NCBI GenBank assembly: GCA_018398585.1
Contig: JAGTTD010000024.1
Coordinates: 12,180,071 to 12,244,070 of the forward strand
Direction: 5' to 3'
From: Simmondsia chinensis
Taxonomy: Eukaryota; Streptophyta; Magnoliopsida; Caryophyllales; Simmondsiaceae
DNA length: 64,000 nt
Below, piece after piece: positions 34,501 through 46,500 of the stretch. Both the position numbers and the translations under genes were made by a program. Numbering within the stretch: position 1 is the first letter of the stretch; each line of letters starts with the position of its first letter. Below the pieces are notes generated by a model, which searched no databases, was not told the origin of the DNA, and was given only the letters and a program-made list of their open reading frames with translations.

Positions 34501-37500
34501 TACAGTGAGTCGGTTCATTTATTAGTAAACCGCGTCAAAGAGACGCGGTTTACTTGAGATATAAAACCCCCACCCCTTCTCAAACACCGAACTCACACGC
34601 AGCCCCTCTCTCTCTTGCGTAACCCCACCACCGTTCCTAAGCACTTACTCATTGCCGATAACGTCGTTTGCCGCCACCCCTGTTCTTGTTCACAGGCCAG
34701 AGCTCTTTTCAGGTCACCATTGTTGGAGTAATTTGACCAAAACTACATTTCTTCACCGAAGTTTATAACTACGGTAATTTTAACTTTTTGTTTTTGAAAT
34801 AATGTTTTCTCTTGCTAAGAAATACGTATTGCTATTTTATAATGATATTCATTTAGTTCTCTAGGTTTATTTTTTGTTTTTAGTTAGCATTTGTGTTGTT
34901 TATGTATTATCTAGTTGAATATTGTTGAAATAACTACAGCAAATTTAACTTTTTGTTTTTAAAATAATGTTTTCTCTTGTTAAGAAATAGATATTGTTAT
35001 ATTATAATAGTATTCATTTAGTTCGCTTATTTAACTTTTTTCAGTTAGTATTTGTGTTGATTATGTATTATTTAGTTGAATATTGTTGAAATGTTATTTG
35101 TTTTATAGAAATTGAAGTTTGTATAATTGTTAATTTTTTTTTCAAAATATGATTTCTTTGCATCCTATTATTTGTCATTGGGTTGGAAATGCCAAGAAGA
35201 ATGGAGAGCGTGTCAATTATATTTGAAGTTATAGCGGTATGATATTTGTTAGGAAAGATGTTAATTTTAGTGGATTAATAAATATGTTGAGAGAGCATTA
35301 CAATAGTGACCGAAATATTGTTAATTTGAAAGTGAAATGGGGTACTTGTTCTGCACACGGACATCAAATGCTTGATCTTTTCAATGACAATTCGTTAGAA
35401 ACTATGTGGTTATACATTGAGCTACAGAAGCAGTCGACAACATATTTTTATATAGAAGTTGAGGCAGAAAATGTGAATGTTGATACGAGAAATCGCCTAC
35501 CCAAATATCAGTCAACTTATATGTATCCAGCACCTTATTCAAATTTGTTGTTGTCCGTTGAATACCAATCTTACTGGCAAAATATGACGCATTATCCTAT
35601 GTCTTACCATGGCCACGGGGTTGCTCCAAGTATGCCCCAAACTTATGTGACCCATACTAGTATTCCAATTCGTCCAACTTTATTATTGGAATCTCCTGCC
35701 AATAACGCAATTCCAAGTAATTTCGGAATGGGTCGAGTTGGTGCATCAAGTAGCTATACTGGGCAAGATCATATTTGTAATACCCAGTCTAATTAAATTG
35801 AACTGACTAATATAATAGGTGAAATCAGCGATAATTAAACTGGGTTAGGTATTATAATAATACTAAAATCCACTACTATTCTGATTGGAATAAATAAATT
35901 AATGGATTAAAAGGATTAAATATCCATTCTAATTAAGTTAGGCTAGGTATTGAAATATAATTAAGCTAATGGACTAGTTGTAATTAAGGTATTCGCTAGT
36001 AATATTAAAATAATTAAAGTATATAGTGGTGGTAATAATAAATGAAAAAAGAAAGAAAAAGAGAAAAAGATAATAAAAAAAAAAAGGGTGTACAATTCCC
36101 ATGGGGAGCAAGAAAAAAATAAAAAAAAAGAAAAAAATAAAATTAAATAAATAATAAAATTAAATTAAAAAAAAAAAGAAAAAGAAGTAAAGTTACCCCC
36201 ACCCCCCACGTTTTTCTCTCTCTCTCCTGTACATCTCACTCCCTCTCCCTTACCACCTCTCTCCTCTTGCCGCCTCACCGGCACCCGTGCAGCTCATGTT
36301 AGAATTTTGAACTTAATCAATTAGGTTAGCCTGAAAAAATAATGACAAAAGCCCGATTTTTTTTTTATAATAGGCCTATATGTAATCAATTAGGTTATCA
36401 TTGCATTTCCTTGCAAAAGTAAATATTTAACAAGAAATATTTTGTGGTTTATAATTCCACACAGCAAGTATTATAATTATTATTATTATTTTTAAGATAC
36501 GATATATATTATTTCTTTCTTCAATTATAAAATTGTAACTTTGGTTGATAAATAATTATCCATCCAAAGGGGTTAATTATTTGTTTTAACCAAGTTATGA
36601 ATCTTCTAATGTTAAGTGCATTAGTCCACCCAAAGGGGACTAATTTCATGACATTAAAATAATATTTTATTGTTTAATGAGAGGAATAGTTATGATTTTC
36701 ACCCAAAGGGAAAATTGTAATGGAATTTATTAGACTCTCAATAGTGAATTGATAAGAGGTGATGTTTTATTTTCCACCCAAAGGAAAAAATGTAACGGCC
36801 GTCTCAGGCTCTTATGTTGATTGTAGTAGACTTATATTCTTTGCTGAGATGTTTTTTGTCTCTCCTAATATGTCTTTGATATTTCCTTGTTTTCTTCTTT
36901 TTTCAGTTGTCAATCAGTTGACCAATCAATTAAACTCGATTGAAACTTTGACCGGTACCAATTACAAAAAATGGAAATGGGATGTGGAAATAGTCCTTGG
37001 TTTAATGGATTTGGATATAGCCCTAACTGAAGAAAAACCTGACGACCTTAGATTGAAAGTACGACTGAAGAAAAATTAAGTATGAAAAATGGGTGAAGGC
37101 TAATAAGTTAAGTCTTATGATTATGAAAAGGTCTGTGTCTGATCATATTCTAGGTGCAATTAAAGATGACGGGAATGCTAAACAGTTCTTAGATGCCATA
37201 GGACAGAAATACTTAGAGTCTGGCAAAGCTGAAATAGGAGAATTGATTGAAAAACTTACTACAATGAAATATAATCTTGTGGGTAGTGTTAGAGAGCATA
37301 TTATGAAAATTGTTAACATTGCCTCCAAACTCAACAATTTAGGAGTAACTATTGTTGATTACTTTCTTGTTCACCATGCCCTTAAATCTCTTCCTGAACA
37401 ATTTGGTCAATTAAAAACCACTTACACTGCACAAAAGAATAAGTAGAGTGTAAATGAACTTATCTCTGTGTGTGTTCAAGAGGAAGAGAGACTTCGTCGT

Positions 37501-40500
37501 GAGAAGGGTGGAAATAATGTGAATCTTGTTAATCTTTCAAAACATGAAAAAGGAAAATTTCACTACGAATACAACAAATATAACAAGAAACATGGTCAAA
37601 ACTATAAGCCGGGTGGTCATCAAGGGCATTTTAACAAGCCTGGTGGTAGTCATGTTCAGTCTCACAACTCTCTCGGTCCCCGTGCTGCAATTAAGAAGTA
37701 GATCAAGTGCTGGAATTGTGGGAAAAACCACAAGAAGGTTGATTGCCCTAAACCAAAAACTAAAAAAGGAGGTAATTCTTTTGTGTTTGTTTGATTTGAA
37801 ACAAGTTTTGTGGATGTTCCCTTTGATTCTTGGTGGTTGGATAGTGGTGCATCTATTCACATTGCCAATAATTTGCAGGACTTCGTAAGCAAGCGGAAAC
37901 CAAATCAGGATGAGGTCAATGTTTATGTGGCCAATGGAATTAAAGTCAAGGTTGACTTTGTAGGTGCTGTTAAATTATTTTTTAAGAATGGTAATTATGT
38001 ACTCTTGGAAAATACTGCTTTTGTACCGTCGATGAGGCGGAATTTAGTTTCTATAGGAATGTTAGACAAGTGTGGTTATCGTTTTGAATTTGAAAATAGT
38101 GGTGTTAAATTAATTTATAATTCTCGTATTATTGGAGATGGTTTTCTAATTGATGGTTTATATCGGTTAAATCTACAACCTTTTGAAAATTTTTCTTTCA
38201 TGAATGTTGAGGGTATTGCTCATAAAAGGTCCACAATAGATAAGAAATCTTATGTTTTATGGCATAGGCGTCTCGGTCATATCTCTAAAGAAAAAATTGA
38301 AAGATTAATAAGAGATAATATTTTATCACAACTTAGTTTTGAAGGGTTTGAAACTTGCATTGATTGTGTCAAAGGAAAAATGACCAAGACCAAAAGAAAA
38401 GGTTCAAATCGAAGTTCTAATCTTTTAGAAATAATTCACACCGATATAAGTGGGCCATATGTAACATCCTTGAATGGGCATAAGTATTTTATATCCTTTA
38501 TTGATGATTTTTCTCGGTATGGTTATGTGTACCTTATTAAAGAAAAATCTGAAGCACTTGATAAATTCAAAATATATAAGACCGAGGTTGAAAAACAACT
38601 TGGAAAAATAATTAAAGTTGTTAGGTCTGATCATGGTGGTAAATATTATGGAAAGTATGATGAGTCTGGTCAATGTAAGGGTCCTTTTGCTAAATACCTA
38701 GAAGAATGTGGGATAATTGGTCAATACACCATGCCAGGTACACTTGGGCAGAATGGTATGGCAGAAAGACAAAATCGCACACTCATGGACATGGTGAGAT
38801 GCATGCTGTCTAGGACTAATCTTCCTGAATTTTTGTGGAGTGAGGCTTTAAAAACAGCTACCTATATTCTTAACAGGGTTCCTTCTAAATCTGTTCCTAA
38901 AACTCCTTTTGAACTTTGGACGGGTAGAAAACCTAGTTTGAATCATTTTTATATTTGGGATTGTCGAGCTGAAGTCAAAATTTACAATCCTATTGAAAAG
39001 AAAACTGACCCTAGAACTACAAGTTGTTATTTCATTGGATACCCTGATAATTCTAAAGGCTATAGGTTTTTCTGTCCTGGGCGTGGCACTAGAATTATTG
39101 AGTCTATTAATGCTAAATTCCTTGAATATGATGTGTGTGACTGTGACTGCTTTTGTAAGAATGAAGTGCTATTGGAAGAGAGAGAAGTCGTAATTCCTAT
39201 GCCTATCATTCATGAAAAGGTCATTGGTCAACCTTTTCATGGAAATGGGGGTGAAGTCCCACATGAACAACAAATATGTGAACAAGTTCAAGAAAATCAA
39301 CAAAGACCGCTAATAGATCAGGCTCAGCCCTCGAGTAATCCTATTGAACCTGGTCTACGTCGTTCGCATAGAGAACGTAGGTCCGCCATTTCAGATGATT
39401 ATGTTGTATACTTGACTGAAAATGGTGATATAGGTGATTTTGATGATCCATTATGTTTTAGGGACACTATTTCCTCATTACAAGCTGAAAAGTGGCATGA
39501 AGCAATGAAAGATGAAATGCAATCTATGTCATTGAGTAAGGTATGGGATTTGGTGGAATTACCTAGTGGATGTAAACCCATTGGATGTAAGTGGATATTT
39601 AAGACTAAAAAAGATCCTAAAGGAAACATAGATCGTTTTAAGGCAAGGCTAGTGGCAAAGGGTTATACTCAGAAAAAAGGAATTGATTATAAGGAAACTT
39701 TTTCCCCAGTTTCTTCAAAAGATGCTTTTAGAATTGTTATGAGTCTTGTTGCACATTTTGATTTAGAGTTACATCAAATGAATGTTAAAACAGCGTTTTT
39801 AAATGGGAGTTTAGAAGAAGAAGTATACATGCTTCAGCCCGAGGGTTTCATAGAAAAAGGGAAAGAACATTTAGTATGTAAACTTAAGAAATCGATATAT
39901 GGCTTACAGCAAGCTTCCCGTCAGTGGTATTTAAAATTTGATGAAGTTATAACTAATCTTGGGTTTATGGAAAATAAGGTTGATGAATGCATATATATTA
40001 AGATTTGTGGGAGTAGATTCATCGTTTTGGTGCTATATGTTGATGACATTTTGCTTGCTAGTAATGACTTGGGCATATTGTACGAGACAAAGAAACTTTT
40101 GTCTAAACATTTTGATATGAAAGATTTGGGGGTAGCTTCTTTTGTACTTGGAATAGAGATACATAGAGATAGGACACGTAAATTGTTGGGTTTATCGCAA
40201 AGTGCTTATGTTGAACGAGTTTTAAAAGCTTTTGGAATGCAAGATTGTAAGCCTAGAGAATCACCAGTTGTTAAAGGTGATAAACTTAACAAAGACCAAT
40301 GCCCAAAGAATGGGATTGAGAGAAATTCCATGAAAAATGTACCTTATTCCAATATTATGGGATGCTTGATGTATATACAAACTTGCACTAGGCCAGATAT
40401 TGCTTTTGCAGTAAATATGCTTGGGAGATTTTCTTCAAATCCAGGTTGGGCACACTGGGTGGCAGCGAAAAAGGTTATGAGACACCTTCAAAGAACTAAA

Positions 40501-43500
40501 GATTTCATGTTGGTTTATAAACATGTTGAAAATCTTGAAATCATTGGATATTCAGATTCAGATTTTGCGGGTTGTCAAGACAGCATGAAGTCTACTTCAG
40601 GGTATGTATTCACATTAGCTGGTGGTGCGGTATCATGGAAGAGTGAAAAACAGGGTTTAACCGCTACATCCACAATGGAAGCAGAATTTGTAGCATGTTT
40701 TGCGGCTGCATCACATGCAATTTGGCTAAGAAACTTCCTTTGTAATTTGGACATGGTAGATTTTATCTCTAAGCCACTCAAAATTTTTTGCGATAATAAT
40801 GCAGCCGTATTCTTTTCAAGAAATAACAAGAGGACAAGAGGTTCAAAACATGTTACCCTTAAATTTCTTAGGGTTAGAGACATGGTAAAGGATGGTGATG
40901 TTATAATCGAGAAAATTAGTACTGAAACTATGCTTGCAGACCCATTAACAAAAGGATTGCGTCCAATTATTTCAAGCAACATACACAAAATATGGGTGTT
41001 TTAGAATCTTTTGATGTAATTAATTAGTGGGAGTCGGTTGTATCTTAATGTATAAATACTTCTATGTAATTTGAATTTTGGATATATGATATATATAGTA
41101 TTATCTTTGTACTATTTATTTTTATGGATATTGTTTGTATGAGGTTCTTATTATTGTTATTTTGGCACCAATTTTTGGTGGGATAAGCTCATTGTAAAAT
41201 TCCTATAATGTTTATTAAGTAAATTTTTGTTTCATGGAAACATGATTACTTAAGTAAGACATAAGGATCTCTAAGGAGATGATTAAATAAAGTTTGTCTA
41301 AAGACATGGTATGCTTTCTATGAGGTGTGATTACCTTGATTAGAAAGTGAATCTTTTCTAACTGGTGTTTATCATTGATTAGAAAAGTGTAGTAAATTTT
41401 GCTGCAATTGCAAACTATTTAGAACATATGTTTATATTCCAAGTTGATGGAGTTCTTAGTTTCTGTGATCATGGATAAGAGTCATATCCTTTGAAAGATG
41501 TGATTATTGCCATGGTTCAGAAATTAAAAATTTCATTGGAAACTGATATGGATATTTTTTGGGGCTTTTATTATTTTGGTTGTATTGTATATTTGGCCAT
41601 GATTAAATTATTTTTGAAACAATTTTAATGATTGTATTGTCATTTAAATGTATAACAAAATTAATTTAGAATATAATTATTTTTTTCTATTTTTTAAGGG
41701 ATTGTTACTTTTCTTAAAAGTTTTTTTTTTTTTTCTTTCCAATCAATAACGTCCAAGTGGGAGAATGTTAGAATTTTGGACTTAATCGATTGGGTTAGCC
41801 TGAGAAGATAATGACGAAAGCCTGATTTTTTATTTTATAATAGGCCTATATGTAATTATGTGTTAAGCCTATTGACACATGGGCTTGGGGTGGATTAGTG
41901 AGAGTCCATTTACAATATATGGGTCCATGATGGGTAGGCCCATATGTTTGTCTATATAAGGAACCACCCCCCTCCCCACATGGATGATTAAAAAAATTCA
42001 TTTTCTCCTTTTAAAACCAAGGAAATTGCTTAGAGAGTTTCCCATCTTCTCTCTTTTCCGGATTGGTGACTATTGTGGGTGAGTGGAAGTGCGTCTCAGG
42101 TTTAATCGCCGGTAACACTTATTACATCAACAATATGGATGTGAATGGTACGTTCTAATAGACATATACTTTAGTTTAATTTGGTGTTATAATCTCTATC
42201 ATGTTTTAAATATTAATCTTACAGCTCAGCCCTCGCCGGTACCACTACCGCCTCCCTCTCCACATGGTACTCTTTCCCTCACCAGCCCTCTCTCACGCGT
42301 CTCTCTCCTCACGCGTTTCTCTCTACCGCCTGACCACCACCACATGGTACGACTCCGACCACCATGGTACCGCTTGACCCACACAGTACGACCCCGATCA
42401 CCACGGTACCGCCTCCCTCCTCACAGTACCACCTGACCTCCTAGGGTCTATAAATACCCTTTAGCCCTCAACCCTTCAACTCCACAACCAACCCACACTT
42501 CTCTCTCTCTCCTCTCGGTTTTCTCTCTCCACCACCCACGACCCTCTCTCTCCCCTCGCCTCACCAGTGTCGCCACCACGCCGGTATAGCTCCGGCCACC
42601 TCGCCGGTACAGCTCCGGCCACCTCGTCGGTACAACTCTAGTCGTCTCTCCGGTGCCGCCTCCTCGCTGGCGCAACTCCGGCCGTCCCTCCAGTTCTGCC
42701 ACCTCGCCGAAACAGCTCCGGCCACCTTGCCGGTAACGCCATCCCATCAATTTCAAAGCTAATCAACTATAGAACTGAATTTTTGGATTAAAAGCTAGTA
42801 AATGTAAGTATACCACTTCTCCTGCTTGTTTGTAAAGTATGAAAATTGCTTTAGATGACTTGATTTGTGATATTTATATGTTGAATGATTTATTGTTTTG
42901 ATAAAATAGGATTGGGCGTATGTGTTTATGTGATTATGTGATTTATACTTTTTTGAGTTGAATTATATTGGTTTATACGTTGATTTAACATGTGAATTTC
43001 GAAGGATTTGTATGAATATGTGAATTTCAAAGGATTTATATGAATATGTGAATTTCGAAGGAGTTTTTACGAATATGTGAATTTCGAAGGAAATTATTGT
43101 GAACTTGTGATTTGAATTTCGAAGGAAATTATGGTGAACTTGTGATTTGAATCCGGCTGTGTAAGTGTACATGGGGGAGACGACGTCCGAATCCTGGTAC
43201 GTATGACGATGCTGGGGAGACGTCTGAATCCCGGTCGTTACATAGAAGGAAATTATTTTGAAATTGTGATTTGAATTTGAAAGATTTTATGGGAAGAGCT
43301 TACAGATAACTACGTTGACCCTCTGGGGTCTGTCGACGATGTGAAATGTGAAATACGAAATGTGAAAAGTCGATTTGTGACCCTGTCACGGGAATAATAC
43401 CGGCACATAGATCTGTGTTCGATCCTATTGGATCTGTCGACTTAGAACCGGTTCGAATATGTGAAATGTGAACGTCGATCTGTGACCCTGTCGCGGGAAT

Positions 43501-46500
43501 AATACCGGCCGTAGTATTCGATGCGTCTGTAAGTTTTACCGAAAAAGCTCTTGTGAATGAGTTTTACCAAAGTGCGTGTGCAAATTGATCTAAAGCATAA
43601 AGTAAAATTAGAGCCGTCGATCCTCGGATTGATTCCAAGGAGCTCGGTTTGGTATGGGACAGACCCTGCTCCGGAGTCGGGCTCGGTTCGGTATGGGACG
43701 GACCGTGTCCGATGGCCGTATTTAAAAGTATAAAGTGATGATTTATGTTTCTTAGTGAATGTGGAAATAAAAGAGATTTTAATAGTTTTACCAAATAGCT
43801 TTTGTAAAATGAACTAAATTATGTAACAATGATTTGTGATATCTTAACATGATTTTAAAGAGAAATTGAATTTACTGGTTTTGATTGGAATTTTATCCAT
43901 TTTAAATAATATGCCTAGTTTGGGTAGGGAGTATGGTGTACTTACTGAGCTTGTTGTTTGCTCACCCAATTCATTTACTTTTCAAATCAGATGCTCATGG
44001 CAATTATAGAAGAACGAGAAAGGCAAAGCACCGTATTGTTCCGGGAATTACGTCGGTTCAAGGTTTAGATATTTGAATAAGTTTGTAATAGAATATGATG
44101 GAATATTTGAGGTATTGTAATTTTGAGCTTCTGCACTGTTAGAGTTAAGTAGTTGGTGGTGATGTATTTGGATTTGATGTCATATTTGTTGGGAAAATTT
44201 ATGAAAATTTGAGGAAATTTTGATCGAAAGATTCGGGCTTCGTACTATGATGATGGGATTCATTATAGTACGGCCCGTGTAGCGCCTTTTGACTTAAGCC
44301 TATTCGGTATTAACGTTTGGGGGCATTACAGTATTCTGGTTCGTCCAACTGTATTATTGGAATGTCCTACCAATAATTCAATTCCATGTAATTCGGAAAT
44401 GGGTCAAGCTGGTGTGTCAAGTACCCATACTAGGCAAGCTGTGAGTATCCCTAATGAACGATGCCCAATGTCACAATCTAATCATGTGATAGAATATGCG
44501 AAACAAGGTGATGATGGTGACGGAGTATTTGTTAGTACAGCTTATGATGACAATGATAAGGGCTATTCGATCGAGGATGAAGACAATGAGTGAATTGATG
44601 AAATCAAAAGGGAGCTCGAACAGGACGATGGGGATGATGATGTCATTGATGAGCGAAATGCTAGAACTGAAAGGGAGTTTGCACGTGATGACACGGATGA
44701 GGATCCTATTAGTGCTAGAGCTCCTGTCCCTGAATTTGCTCGTATCAATGAAAATCCCTATGTCGAGCCTGATGAGTTTAATTTTCATAGAGATCCTGCA
44801 GGTGAATTTGTAGTGGGACAACTTTTTGTTACCAAAAAAGATGGGATAAACGCTGTGCAATTGTATTCGGTAAGAAACAATCAATTTTGTAAGACAATTG
44901 AATCAACTTCGATGAAGTTAGTGTACAAATGTAAGAAGAGTGATTGTCCATGGCGGTTAAGGGCTTGTGTCAAAGATCCACAAGTCCCTTACTTCACAGT
45001 TGTAAAGTACAAAGGTCCTTATACATGTGTCAGTATGTGTTTCACCAGAACCATCGCTTGGTCAGCTCATCCTTCATTGCCCAACATGTAATGGACCTTG
45101 TTAGAACACAAGTGTCAATTTCCACGAGTTCTATTGCTTAAGTTATCTCCGACTGTTTTCAATTAAAGATTACATATAAAATGGCTTGGTTGGCGAAACA
45201 AAGAGCAATTGCCAATATTTTTGGCAACTTTGAGGGCTCATATGCAAATTTTCTCTAGCTTTTGAGAGCCATTAAAAGATCAAATCATGGTACAAAAACT
45301 GTATTCAGAAGTATCAGAACTTCAGACCCTTCTATCCACTTTTTTGACAAAGCTGTCTTGTCCTTCGGGCCGAAGGACTGCCATACAAGGGTTTCAATGT
45401 TGTAGGCCTGTTATATCGATCGATGGTACCCATCGTTATGACAAGTATAAGGGAGCATTGTTACTTGCTGTTGCTTCTGATGCTAATAATCAAGCGTTTC
45501 CCTTAGCATTTGCTCTTGTAGAAGGAGAGAGTAATGCTAGTTGGTCATGGTTTATGAAGTACTTGAAAAGGCATGTAATAAGGGATAGAGAAGTTATGTG
45601 ATTTCGGATCGTCATGCTGGAATAATGAATGTAATGAGTAGAAGCGAATGGAGGGAGCCAAATGCCTATCAAAGTTTTGCTCGAGACACCTTGTATCAAA
45701 TGTGAATGTAAGGTTTTGAATACAACTTTAAAAAATGTGACACAATATGCTGCAAGGCAGGCTCAACTCGGGAAATTCAACTCCACATTTGATAGAATCG
45801 GCGAGTTGAATATCGATGTCCGCAGATATCTTGGTGAAATTGGCCTGAACAAGTGGGCTTTTTTCCCTGACCAAGGCAAGCAATATGGGCTTATGACTAC
45901 GAATATGGCCGAAATCATGAACGATTTGCTAAAGGGAGTTCGTAGCCTTCATGTCACTTCACTTGTAGAGTTGACCTTCTTTCGGACAAATAAGTGGTTT
46001 GTTCGACGGCGAGGAATTACGTGTGAGCTTCTTGCTAAAGGGAAAACTTGCTGCCCAAAAATCAATGAGATATTAGAGTCCAATAAAGCAAAGGCGCGAT
46101 ATCATCGCATTGAAGTATTTGATTACCAAAGGGGCAGGTCGGCACTACAACAGGTGATAGGGAGAGAGGAAAAGGGGGACATAAACAAACCATTAGCCTA
46201 GAAGAAAGGACTTGCTCTTGTCAAAAGATGCAACTGTATGGTATTTCGTGTTCGCATGTTCTTGCCGTATGCTACAGTAGAAATTATGATCCTTTATCAT
46301 TCTTGAACCCATATTAATTTCTCCCTATGTATCATGATTCATACGACCCAACGTTCAGTCCAATTCTGGACAAGGGATATTGGGAGCCATATGATGGACC
46401 TAAAATAATCCCAAATCCTAGTTTAAAGCGAAACCAAGGACGCCCACCCTCGAAATGAATTCAAAATGAAATGGATGAGAATGACGATACATGAAGGGTC

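Larger units (their letters stand above)
36297..42223 (+). mobile_element. Ty1/copia element with near-intact pol
   Basis: Perfect duplication GCTCA at 36292-36296 and 42224-42228. The 3' LTR is 41766-42223 (TGTTAGAATTTTGG...AATCTTACA), preceded by the PPT CAAGTGGGAGAA. Only the first ~95 bp of the 5' LTR (36297-36391) remain; the rest and the PBS are deleted, so it cannot transpose autonomously. The leader (36540-36800) has four hairpins. Domain order gag, PR, INT, RT, RNase H is that of copia. Confidence 0.92.
35776..44330 (+). mobile_element. Solo LTR (Tekay/Del-like), split by copia insertion
   Basis: Begins TGTAATACCC and ends GGGGGCATTACA. Flanks ATATT (35771-35775) and GTATT (44331-44335) match at 4 of 5. 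Without the nested copia it is ~2.6 kb. It is homologous to 53119-54678 over most of its length, sharing the start, an AAGTATACCACTTCTCCT segment, GGAATAATACCGGC repeats and the end CTTAAGCCTATTCGGTAT. No internal coding domain is present, so a solo LTR is the simplest reading. Tekay/Del assignment rests on the TGTAAYACCC...GGGTRTTACA ends and size. Confidence 0.75.

Noticed and set aside
42448..42756. 102-codon Arg/Gly-rich minus-strand ORF
   Set aside because: Falls inside the CT/CCGGT-rich leader of the solo LTR; no family similarity.
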